Assembly (NCBI GenBank): GCA_002413045.1 | Contig: DHWF01000038.1 | Location: 16,389-32,557 of the forward strand | From: Chloroflexi bacterium UBA5189 | GTDB lineage: Bacteria > Chloroflexota > Limnocylindria > Limnocylindrales > CSP1-4 | Reading direction: 5' to 3' | DNA: 16,169 nt | Part shown: one piece after another, positions 7,487 to 14,888 of the stretch | Position numbering within the stretch: the first letter of the stretch is position 1 | How the letters are laid out: each line of letters opens with the position of its first letter | Translations under genes and position numbers: made by a program | Notes under the pieces: model-generated | Seen by the model: only the letters and a program-made list of their open reading frames with translations | Databases searched by the model: none | Told to the model about the DNA's origin: nothing

Positions 7487-10400
7487 TCAGGCGGGCGGCG
7501 CCACCGAGAGCTGCACGATCCCCTGCCCGAGCCGGCGCTGGACCTCGGCCAGGAGGTCGGTGTCGTAGGCGATGCCGGCGCGCAGCTCCATCGGGAGCAC
7601 GCCGCCGCCGAGCGCCGGTACGTAGACCACGACGCGGGTCTCGCCGGGCCGTTCGCGGACGAGCCCGCGAATCGCCTCCATCGCCGCGACCAGCTGGGAG
7701 GCTGGAACCGTCGCGAACCGAACGTGCAGGACGCTCCCGAGCGGCGCGGCTTCGACCGCGGCGGTCGCCGCCTCGGCATCCGCGGCGACGCGGGCGCGCG
7801 CCTCGTCCGGGAGTGCCGGCTCCGCGTCGCGCTCCGGCGAGGGCGTCGAGCCCGGGAGGTCCTCGTAGGTCGAGACTGGCTCCGCCGGCGTGATCCGCGG
7901 GAGCGTCGAGACCGACGCGCTCGCCAGCTCGAGCGGCCCGCCGTCTGGAATGGCGCCGCCGCGCAACGGCGAGACGTACGAAGTCTCGGGACGCCGTCCA
8001 AGCGCGACCGTGCGCGGGTCGAATGGCATCGTTCCGCGCGCGGCGCCGGCCCCGTTGCCGTTCGACGACCCGTGCTGCGCGCCGTACCCGTTCCCGTTGC
8101 CGTTCGCGGCGGCGCTGTGCACCGGGGCATTCGACCCCCCGGGACCGACCGGAACGGGCTGCCGGCGTCGAGGCGCGCCGCGGTCGCCTTGCGCAACCTC
8201 CCGCGCAAACGCGTCCGCGCCCTTGACCACCGCCTCGTCCCAGGGAACGACGACGTCGGCGAGGAGCGAGACCTCCTCGCCGCGATGGTCGACCCGGCCC
8301 GCGACGAGCAGGATCGCGCCCTCCTGCCAGATCGGGCCGGTCGTCTCGTACAGGCGCGGGAAGACGACGACCTCGATCGAGCCCTGGAGGTCCTCGAGCG
8401 TCACCACCGACATCGTCGAGCGGGTGCGGGTGACGACCGTGCGCGACGCGACGACGATCCCGCCGACGACCAGCCGCTGCCCATCGAGCGTCTCGTCCGA
8501 TTTCAGGTCGCCCGAATACGCCGTCACGAATGCCCCGACCTGGTCGGCGACCTCGCCCATCGGATGCTCGGACAGGTACAACCCGAGCAGCTCCTTCTCC
8601 CAGCGCAGCCGCTCGCGAACCGGTGCCTCGGCCGTCTGCGGCAGCGGCCGCTCGAGCACCATCGATTCTGTCGCGCCGACGTCGAACAGTGAGGTCTGTC
8701 CCGTGGCGAGGTCGCGCTGCGTGGCGGCGCCCGCGGCCATCGCGTCGTCGAGGCCCTCGAGGATCTGCGCCGCGTGGCCGAACGCCGCCAACGCCCCGAC
8801 CTTCGCGAGTGACTCCAGCACCTTCCGGTTGGTGAGCCGCAGGTCGATCCGGCGACACAGGTCGCCGAGGGACTTGAACGGACCCTCCGCCTCGCGCGCC
8901 GCGATAATCGATTCGATCGCCCCCTGCCCGACGTTCTTCACGGCCAGCAGCCCAAACCGGATGCCCTCGTCCTCGACCGTGAACTCGACCGCGCTCCGGC
9001 CGACGTCCGGCGGCCGCACCTCGATGCCGAGCCGGCGGCATTCCGCGACGGCGGCCGCGACCTTCTCCTCCGAGCTCCGGAACGCCGACAGCACGCTGGC
9101 CATGTAGTCGACGGTGTAGTTGGCCTTCAGGTACGCGGTCTGGTAGGCGATCAGGCCGTAGCAGGTCGCGTGGGCCTTGTTGAAGCCGTAGCGCTCGAAC
9201 GGCTCGAACGCCTTGAAGACCGCATCGATCGTCTGCGGCGGCACGCCCCGCTGGGCCGCCTGGGTGACGAACTTCTCCTTCTGGGCGCGGAGCACGGACG
9301 ACTTCTTCTTGCGGATCGCGTAGCCGAGGGTGTCCGCCTCAGGACCCGTGAAGCCGCCCAGGGCGATGGCCGCGGCCATGATGTCTTCCTGGTACACGAA
9401 GATCCCGTACGTCCGCTCGAGGAATGGCTCGAGCAGCGGGTGGAGATAGGTCACCGGCTCCTGGCCGTGCTTGCGCCGGATGTAGGCCGGGATGTTGTCC
9501 ATCGGGCCTGGGCGGTAGAGGGCGACCATCGCTGCCAGGTCGAAGACGCTCGACGGGCGGAGCTCGCGCACGTACCGGCGCATGCCCGCCGACTCCAGCT
9601 GGAAGATGCCGGTCGTCTCGCCGGTGCCCAGCAGCTCGAAGGTCTTCGCGTCGTCGAGCGGAATGTGGTCGAGGTCGATGTCGATGCCGCGGTGGGCCTT
9701 GATCAGGTCGACCGCGTTCTTGAGGATCGTGAGGTTGGACAGGCCGAGGAAGTCGAACTTGAGGAGGCCGAGCGCCTCGATCGCGTGCATCTCGTACTGC
9801 GTCATCAGCGAGTCCGAGTTGGTCGCCTTCTGGAGCGGCATCAGCTCCGTCAGGGGCTCCCGCGAGATGACAACGCCCGCCGCGTGGGTGGACGCGTTGC
9901 GGGCGACGCCCTCGAGCTGCTTCGCGAAGTCGATGACCCGCTTGACGCCCGCATCCGTGTCGTACTGCTCGCGCAGGGCCGGCGCGCTCTCGAGAGCGTC
10001 ATCCAGCTTGATGCCGAGCTGGTTCGGGACCGCCTTCGCGATGCGGTCGACCTCGCCGTACGAGTGGCCGAGCACGCGCCCGACGTCGCGGATCGCGGCC
10101 CGGGCGAGCATGGTGCCGAACGTGATGATCTGGGCGACATGGTCCTGGCCGTACTTGCGCGAGACGTAGGCGATGACCTCGTCGCGCCGGTCATCCTGGA
10201 AGTCGACGTCGATGTCCGGCATCGTGACCCGGTCCGGGTTGAGGAACCGCTCGAACGGCAGCCCGTAGGCGATCGGGTCGACCGGCGTGATGCCCAGGGT
10301 GTACGTCACGATCGAGCCCGGGGCGCTGCCGCGACACGTCGTCTGGATGCCCTGCTCGCGGGCGTAGCGGATGAAGTCGGCGACGATCAGGAAGTAGCCC

Positions 10401-11425
10401 GGGTAGCCCATCGCGATGATCACGCCGAGCTCGTAGTCGAGCCGGGTCTGGAGCTCCTCGGTCACGGTGCCGTAGCGGCGCGCCAGCCCACGCTGGCACT
10501 CTGCGCGGAGCCACGACTCGGTCGTCTCGCCGTCGGGCACGGGGAAGTGCGGGATGCGGGTCTGGTTGAGCGGCAGCTTGACGTCGCACATCTCGGCGAT
10601 GCGCTTCGTATTCGTGAGCGCCTCGAGCTGGTCCGGGAAGCGCGCCGCCATGTCCGTGGCCGACTTCAGGTAGAAGTCGTCGGTCTCGAACTTCAGGCGC
10701 CCGGGCGTATCCAGGTTCGATGCGGTGCCAACGCACAGGAGCACGTCGTGGGCGGGTGCCTGCTCGCGCCGGACGTAGTGCAGGTCGTTCGTGACGACGA
10801 GCGGCAGCCCGGCCTCAGGCGCGAGCCGGAGCAGCTGCTCGTTGAGCCGGCGCTGCTCAGCGAGCCCGTGATCCTGCAGCTCGAGGAAGAAGCGGTCCTT
10901 GCCGAAGATCTCGCCGTACTCCCCTGCCACTGTGCGGGCAAGGTCCCAGTCGTCGACCTCGAGGGCGCGCGAGACCTCGCCGTTCAGGCACGCGGACAGC
11001 CCGACGAGGCCTTCGCTGTGCTTCGCCAGGTGCTCCCGGTCGATGCGGGGCTTGTAGTAGTAGCCGTCGATATGGGCGTCGGTCACGAGGCGGCACAGGT
11101 TCCGGTAGCCGACGAGGTTGGTGGCCAGGAGGATCAGGTGGAAGGGCTGCGCGTCGGCCTTGCCCTCCTTGTCCGTCATCGACCGGCGAGCAACGTAGGT
11201 CTCGACGCCGATGATCGGCTTGATGCCCTTGTTGACCGCGGCCTGGTAGAAGGCGACGGAACCGTAGAGCGCGCCGTGATCGGTCAGGGCAAGGCTGTCG
11301 AAGCCCTTCGCGCTCGCCTCGTCCACGAGGTCGGTGATCCTGCCCAGCCCATCGAGCAGGCTGAACTCCGAGTGGGTGTGAAGATGGACGAAGTCGTTGG
11401 AGGCAAGGGCCAAGGCGCGAACCAC
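7487..11425 (-). CDS. dnaE: DNA polymerase III subunit alpha
   Basis: 1312 residues from GTG at 11425. This is the catalytic subunit of the replicative polymerase. The N-terminal PHP domain (about 10-280) keeps its apparent metal ligands: HLHTH (H14, H16), TDH (D49, H50), GVETY (E75), SACLNGE (146-150) and TNDLHY (212-217). The polymerase catalytic triad is D404 and D406 in MPDIDVDFQDD, and D558 in LKFDFLGL, matching D401, D403 and D555 of E. coli. Family motifs GIFQLES, YQEDIM and FNKAHA follow, then an OB fold at about 984-1060. A linker of about 150 residues (1075-1228), rich in Gly, Asn, Ala and Pro, leads to a last domain (1230-1308) with the usual DnaE C-terminal pattern (HVRFATV, GETRVVVYVP). 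With E. coli DnaE at 1160 residues, most extra length is this linker. An intact PHP domain suggests built-in proofreading, as shown for mycobacterial DnaE1. No clear ribosome site precedes the GTG; TTG at 11413 is an alternative. Confidence 0.97.
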   Translation of the reverse strand: MVRALALASNDFVHLHTHSEFSLLDGLGRITDLVDEASAKGFDSLALTDHGALYGSVAFYQAAVNKGIKPIIGVETYVARRSMTDKEGKADAQPFHLILLATNLVGYRNLCRLVTDAHIDGYYYKPRIDREHLAKHSEGLVGLSACLNGEVSRALEVDDWDLARTVAGEYGEIFGKDRFFLELQDHGLAEQRRLNEQLLRLAPEAGLPLVVTNDLHYVRREQAPAHDVLLCVGTASNLDTPGRLKFETDDFYLKSATDMAARFPDQLEALTNTKRIAEMCDVKLPLNQTRIPHFPVPDGETTESWLRAECQRGLARRYGTVTEELQTRLDYELGVIIAMGYPGYFLIVADFIRYAREQGIQTTCRGSAPGSIVTYTLGITPVDPIAYGLPFERFLNPDRVTMPDIDVDFQDDRRDEVIAYVSRKYGQDHVAQIITFGTMLARAAIRDVGRVLGHSYGEVDRIAKAVPNQLGIKLDDALESAPALREQYDTDAGVKRVIDFAKQLEGVARNASTHAAGVVISREPLTELMPLQKATNSDSLMTQYEMHAIEALGLLKFDFLGLSNLTILKNAVDLIKAHRGIDIDLDHIPLDDAKTFELLGTGETTGIFQLESAGMRRYVRELRPSSVFDLAAMVALYRPGPMDNIPAYIRRKHGQEPVTYLHPLLEPFLERTYGIFVYQEDIMAAAIALGGFTGPEADTLGYAIRKKKSSVLRAQKEKFVTQAAQRGVPPQTIDAVFKAFEPFERYGFNKAHATCYGLIAYQTAYLKANYTVDYMASVLSAFRSSEEKVAAAVAECRRLGIEVRPPDVGRSAVEFTVEDEGIRFGLLAVKNVGQGAIESIIAAREAEGPFKSLGDLCRRIDLRLTNRKVLESLAKVGALAAFGHAAQILEGLDDAMAAGAATQRDLATGQTSLFDVGATESMVLERPLPQTAEAPVRERLRWEKELLGLYLSEHPMGEVADQVGAFVTAYSGDLKSDETLDGQRLVVGGIVVASRTVVTRTRSTMSVVTLEDLQGSIEVVVFPRLYETTGPIWQEGAILLVAGRVDHRGEEVSLLADVVVPWDEAVVKGADAFAREVAQGDRGAPRRRQPVPVGPGGSNAPVHSAAANGNGNGYGAQHGSSNGNGAGAARGTMPFDPRTVALGRRPETSYVSPLRGGAIPDGGPLELASASVSTLPRITPAEPVSTYEDLPGSTPSPERDAEPALPDEARARVAADAEAATAAVEAAPLGSVLHVRFATVPASQLVAAMEAIRGLVRERPGETRVVVYVPALGGGVLPMELRAGIAYDTDLLAEVQRRLGQGIVQLSVAPPA
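8052..8106. repeat. 13-base direct repeat inside the dnaE linker
   Basis: ccgttgccgttcg occurs at 8052-8064 and 8094-8106, 42 bases apart, with further gttcc/gttgc units between. It encodes the NGNG stretches of the DnaE linker, so it probably marks slippage or duplication growth of that linker, and it stays in frame. Confidence 0.7.
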
Positions 11426-11558
11426 CGGCTTGTTCGTTGGATTGGACGGCGCCTCTCGCCCACTCGCCTGGCTCGAGGGTGGTCGCCTGGGGGCAGGCCA
11501 GAGTCTACGACCAACCAGAGGCTGGGGTCGGTTCTCGTTCAGGCATCGACCCGGCCAG

Positions 11559-12275
11559 TCAGGCGTCCTTCAGCCAGATTCGCAACGGTCCGATGGTCTG
11601 AAAGCCCTGACGCAGGGCAATCGACAGGCTATCCCCTGACTCGTAGCCGACGATTGCGCGGCCGGCGAGGGCCGTATCGAGGTACGTGATGCTCCCGCTC
11701 CAGGCGCGGTCAAGATCGTCGTCGATCGCGAAGACGTTCGACAGCCCGACGAGGTCGCTGCGGGTCCTGTTCGCGATCGCTCCCGCGACGATCGAACCGT
11801 CCACGAATCCGCCGATGACCGTGATCGCGGGGTCGAGGAGGAGCGCCGGGCGGAACAGGCGAGCCGAGTCCCGATCCACGTCCCACGCCGCTTCCCACGC
11901 GATGAGTGCGTCGGGCGTCCTGATCGGCGCCCACGTCATGGCCCCAGCGTTGATGACCGGCGCAGCTTGCGGCCCCCGATGGATCCATTCGGCCTCGTGC
12001 ACCACCTCGAAGCCATCCGGGCGCAGATCCAGGTTCGCGAAGCTGTCCTTGACCGAGCACCCGGGCGATGTCGTGTCAATCCGTTCGAGGATTGATGCAG
12101 CATCGACCCCCGGGTCGAGCGTGACCGCATCCGGGTAGTAGCGGGGCGTTCGAACCGGATCGACCCAGGCGCCTGGGTCGAATCGCCCCGGGATGCCGTG
12201 CGTCCGACACAACGCGTCGCACCACTCGGCGTTGTTCCGTGCGGCGTCACGTGCCAGGCGGTCTCGGGGGGTCAC
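11559..12275 (-). CDS. GNAT-like acetyltransferase of unknown substrate
   Basis: 238 residues from GTG at 12275; ATG at 12293 (244 residues) is the main alternative. The C-terminal half looks like a GNAT fold: VIGGFVDGSIVAGAIANRT gives two strands, GLSNVFAI fits the acetyl-CoA-binding strand, and IVGYESGDSLSIALRQGF followed by TIGPLRIWL is the typical ending where a GNAT compares a 'larger' residue-rich helix and final strand. The N-terminal half (about 1-110) is not recognised; it contains NAEWCDALCRTHG and HEAEWIHRG. The classical Q/RxxGxG/A loop is not clear, so activity is uncertain. It faces away from the luciferase-like gene and is followed by dnaE 133 bases downstream on the same strand. 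No Shine-Dalgarno is seen, but TACCAT lies 7 bases before the GTG. Confidence 0.65.
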   Translation of the reverse strand: MTPRDRLARDAARNNAEWCDALCRTHGIPGRFDPGAWVDPVRTPRYYPDAVTLDPGVDAASILERIDTTSPGCSVKDSFANLDLRPDGFEVVHEAEWIHRGPQAAPVINAGAMTWAPIRTPDALIAWEAAWDVDRDSARLFRPALLLDPAITVIGGFVDGSIVAGAIANRTRSDLVGLSNVFAIDDDLDRAWSGSITYLDTALAGRAIVGYESGDSLSIALRQGFQTIGPLRIWLKDA

Positions 12276-12282
12276 GGCGCAG

Positions 12283-12288
12283 ATGGTA
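12283..12288 (-). promoter_or_regulatory. Possible -10 box of the GNAT-like gene
   Basis: TACCAT on the minus strand ends 7 bases before GTG 12275, as for a leaderless transcript. This is part of the reason for choosing that start. No -35 box is recognisable. Confidence 0.25.
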
Positions 12289-12308
12289 GGCATACCGCAT
12301 TGGCATAC
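12289..12308. repeat. Direct repeat GGCATAC in a divergent promoter region
   Basis: GGCATAC at 12289-12295 and at 12302-12308, separated by CGCATT, so a 13-base period. The pair lies between the GNAT-like and luciferase-like genes, beside the minus-strand box and within the plus-strand extended -10. It may be an operator half-site pair, or a duplication. Confidence 0.35.
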
Positions 12309-12309
12309 T
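12301..12309 (+). promoter_or_regulatory. Possible extended -10 of the luciferase-like gene
   Basis: TGGCATACT fits TGn followed by a -10 hexamer with four of six matches. It would give a leader of about 33 bases before the ATG at 12349. No -35 match is seen; extended -10 promoters often do without one. Confidence 0.3.
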
Positions 12310-12348
12310 GGTGACCCGGCTGCGCGCGCCAAGAGGCTCCAGGACCAA

Positions 12349-13272
12349 ATGATCGAATTCGGTATCCAGCTCGGAGCCCCGTCGGCCGAGGAGATGGGCG
12401 ATCGACGGGACTACCTGCGGAGCCTGCTCGAGCACGGCGAGGGGGCGCTCCGATCAGCGTGGCTCCCCGACCACCTGATGAAGGGCGACCGCCCGATGCT
12501 CGAGGGCTGGACCACCCTGACCTATCTCGCGGCCGAATTCCCTGCCTACACGTTCGGCCATACCGTGCTCAGCCAGTCGTACCGCAACCCGGCGCTCCTC
12601 GCCAAGATGGCCGCGACCTTCGACTACCTGACCGATGGGCGGCTCGTTCTCGGCATCGGGGCGGGCTGGCAGGCCGACGAGTATGCCGCCTACGGCTACG
12701 ACTACCCGAGTGCCGGTGTCCGCATCGAGCAGCTCTCGGAGGCGATCGACGTGCTCCGCGCGATGTGGACCCGGTCACCCGCCACCTACGAGGGCAAGCA
12801 CTACCACGTGCGTGGCGCCTACTGCGAGCCGCGTCCTGCGAAGCCGATCCCGATCCTCGTCGGCGGCCGAAAGCCGAAGTTCATGCGCGTCGCCGCCGAG
12901 AAGGCCGACATCTGGCAATGGGACGGGCCGATCGAGCGTTACCGGGTTCCGTACGACCTGTTCGTCGCCAACTGCGCCGAGATCGGGCGCGACCTGCGGA
13001 CCATCACCTTGTCAACGTCAGGCGAGATCTACTTTCCCGCGAATCCTGCCGACTTCCCGACCGAGCCGACCTCCAGCTTCACCGATCCAGCCCAGGATCC
13101 GTCCGGGTCGTTCGCCGGCGAGCTCGACTGGGTGATGGGGCCGACGCCGGCCGACGCCATCCAGCAGTTGCGGCCGCTCATCGAGCTTGGCGTCACGCAC
13201 CTGACGCTGTACTTCTGGGATCGCCGGTCGCTGGACCTGTTCGCACGGGAGGTCATCCCAGCATTCGGGTGA
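12349..13272 (+). CDS. Luciferase-like (LLM) flavin or F420 oxidoreductase
   Basis: 307 residues, a single TIM-barrel LLM-class protein. The start MIEFGIQLG is the first barrel strand, and AGGA four bases before the ATG supports it over longer readings. Recognisable parts are SAWLPDHL (typically the 'DH' strand), LTYLAAEF, TVLSQSYRNPALLAKMAATFDYLTDGR, VLGIGAGWQADEYAAYG, REQL-like RIEQLSEAIDVLRAMW, and PIPILVGGRKPKFMRVAAEKADIW for the cofactor phosphate end. Proteins like this use FMNH2 or reduced F420 to oxidise or reduce small organics. The motif set resembles F420-dependent members, but the cofactor cannot be proved here. The gene stands alone, divergent from the GNAT-like gene. Its last 20 bases overlap the SGNH hydrolase gene tail to tail. 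Confidence 0.88.
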   Translation: MIEFGIQLGAPSAEEMGDRRDYLRSLLEHGEGALRSAWLPDHLMKGDRPMLEGWTTLTYLAAEFPAYTFGHTVLSQSYRNPALLAKMAATFDYLTDGRLVLGIGAGWQADEYAAYGYDYPSAGVRIEQLSEAIDVLRAMWTRSPATYEGKHYHVRGAYCEPRPAKPIPILVGGRKPKFMRVAAEKADIWQWDGPIERYRVPYDLFVANCAEIGRDLRTITLSTSGEIYFPANPADFPTEPTSSFTDPAQDPSGSFAGELDWVMGPTPADAIQQLRPLIELGVTHLTLYFWDRRSLDLFAREVIPAFG

Positions 13273-13840
13273 CCGCCGGCTCGATCCGGTCGACCCAGGT
13301 GGCGTACTGCTTCGCGCTCGGGTGGAGGCCGTCGTCGGCGACGAGCGAGCGATCGGTGGCGGCGCGGAGCGACAGGTCGAAGATGTCGACGACGACCATG
13401 TCGCGCGCCGTCGCGGCCTCGGTCAGGATCGCGTTGTTCGCCTGGATGCCCGCCGACTGCTGCGCGGGATCGCCGAACGCGGCGCCGCTCGGCGTCACCG
13501 TGTAATCCGGCGTGGTGACGACGAAGGCGCGCGCCGCGCCCACGTGCCGGACCATCGCGTCGAGGATGACCGCGACATTCGCGCGGTAGGTCGCCTCGGG
13601 CACTCGCTGGACGACGTCGTTGACGCCGATCAGGAGGCTCAGGACCTCCGGGCGCAGGCGCTCGAGCTGGGGCAGCTCGCGCTCGATGACGTCGCGCGAC
13701 GTGAAGCCATTCACGCCGAGGTTGGCGACCAGGTCGAGCGATGGCAGGCGCGCCGCGAGCTGGTTCGGCCAGCGTCCGCCGGCGTCGATCGCGGTCCCGA
13801 TCGTGTACGAGTCGCCCAGCGCCACGTACCGGAGCGCCAT
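13253..13840 (-). CDS. SGNH/GDSL-type esterase
   Basis: 195 residues. All four SGNH blocks are present: GDSYTIG with nucleophile S11, NLGVNGFTS with G42, IGVND (G72, N74) for the oxyanion hole, and DDGLHPS with the D170-H173 pair. These enzymes cleave esters of lipids, carbohydrates or small acyl groups. There is no signal peptide, so it is cytosolic. It lies 11 bases behind the nucleoside hydrolase and probably shares its transcript, so the substrate may be an acylated nucleoside or sugar, but that is a guess from context. The 3' end overlaps the luciferase-like gene on the other strand by 20 bases. No clear Shine-Dalgarno is present. Confidence 0.92.
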   Translation of the reverse strand: MALRYVALGDSYTIGTAIDAGGRWPNQLAARLPSLDLVANLGVNGFTSRDVIERELPQLERLRPEVLSLLIGVNDVVQRVPEATYRANVAVILDAMVRHVGAARAFVVTTPDYTVTPSGAAFGDPAQQSAGIQANNAILTEAATARDMVVVDIFDLSLRAATDRSLVADDGLHPSAKQYATWVDRIEPAVTRMLG

Positions 13841-13851
13841 CGGGCGACCCG

Positions 13852-14874
13852 CTACGGGAGGCGCCGGTAGGCGTCGACCAGGATGTCCTCGAACCGCTCT
13901 CGATCGATCCGGATGCCGACCTGGGCGTTCAGCGTCCGACCCTTGCGCTCGACGCGCCGGGCGAGCCCATCGCAGACCGTCCGGCCGCGCGCCGGCCCGC
14001 TCCCGGTGTCGACCTGCACGTCGTACGCGGCGACAGCGACGAGGTCTGCGATCGCCAGGTGCGCGATCGCGACGGCGTCATGGACCGCCATCCGCGGCGT
14101 GCCGTACCACTGCCCTTCGCGCTCGAGGGCGTAGGCAACGAGCTCCGCCGCGACGCTCCCCGATCGCGTGCCGAGCTCGCGCAGCCGCGCCCCCGCCGGC
14201 GGGTGCAGCGTGGCCTGGTGGGTCACGTCGAGGCCCATCATCGTGATCGGCAGGCCGGACTCGAACACGATCGCGGCGGCCTCTGGGTCGGCATACACGT
14301 TGAACTCGGCGGAGACGGTCGTATTGCCGTCGCCGATCGAGCCGCCCATCAGGCAGATGTGGGCGATCCGCGACGCGAGCTCGGGGTGCAGCCGCAGGAG
14401 CAGCGCGATGTTCGTCAGCGGCCCGATCGGCGCGATCACGACCGGCTCCGGATGCTTTCGCAAGATGCCCGCGATGAGATCCACCGCGCCCTCAGCCCGC
14501 GCCGCGACCGGCGACTCCGGCAGCACGGTGTTGCCGATGCCCGCCTCGCCGTGGATCTCGGTCGCCCGGACGACGCTCCCGAAGAGCGCACCTGCGGAGC
14601 CCTCGGCGACGGGCACGTCGCGCGCGCCGTAGACGTTGAGGAGTCGGAGCGCGTTCGTCGTGCAGTGGCGGACGTCCGCGTTGCCGCCGACGGTCGTGAC
14701 GGCCAGCAGGTTGATCTCCGGTCGCGCCACCGCGAGCCCGATCGCGAGGGCGTCATCGAGGCCCGGGTCGCTGTCGATGATCAGCGGCAGCGGGTGCTCC
14801 ACGGTCCCGACCGGCGCCGTCCGCGTGACGGCGGGCGCCGGGTAGAACGTGGGAGTGGCGACCGCGTCAGCCAC
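13852..14874 (-). CDS. Inosine-uridine-type nucleoside hydrolase
   Basis: 340 residues from GTG at 14874. The enzyme splits ribonucleosides into base and ribose in the cytosol using one Ca2+. The metal site DSDPGLDD (D36, D40, D41 matching D10, D14, D15 of the Crithidia enzyme) is complete. Other family residues are N65 in GGNAD, LMGG (175-178), N184, EFNVYADPEAA (190-200) for ribose binding, and HD at 265-266, matching H241 and D242. The His fits a base-non-specific inosine-uridine type. The 30 residues before IIDSDPG are not part of the family fold, so GTG at 14802 is an alternative start. The permease ends 14 bases upstream and the SGNH esterase follows 11 bases downstream, so the three genes form a nucleoside uptake and salvage operon. 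Confidence 0.93.
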   Translation of the reverse strand: MADAVATPTFYPAPAVTRTAPVGTVEHPLPLIIDSDPGLDDALAIGLAVARPEINLLAVTTVGGNADVRHCTTNALRLLNVYGARDVPVAEGSAGALFGSVVRATEIHGEAGIGNTVLPESPVAARAEGAVDLIAGILRKHPEPVVIAPIGPLTNIALLLRLHPELASRIAHICLMGGSIGDGNTTVSAEFNVYADPEAAAIVFESGLPITMMGLDVTHQATLHPPAGARLRELGTRSGSVAAELVAYALEREGQWYGTPRMAVHDAVAIAHLAIADLVAVAAYDVQVDTGSGPARGRTVCDGLARRVERKGRTLNAQVGIRIDRERFEDILVDAYRRLP

Positions 14875-14888
14875 GCGCGATCTCGACC

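Noticed and set aside
11485..11498. Small palindrome gcctg-gggg-caggc between the GNAT-like gene and dnaE, near a repeated tcgcctgg and a minus-strand TAGACT (11507-11502)
   Set aside because: A 5-base stem with no T-run is too weak for a terminator, and TAGACT has no -35 partner. The 133-base gap probably contains the dnaE promoter, but I cannot place it.
9170..11689. 839-codon open frame on the plus strand opposite dnaE
   Set aside because: It mirrors dnaE codons in GC-rich DNA, where antisense frames stay open. Its protein is Arg/Asp/Val/Leu-rich with no domain, and dnaE itself is unmistakable.
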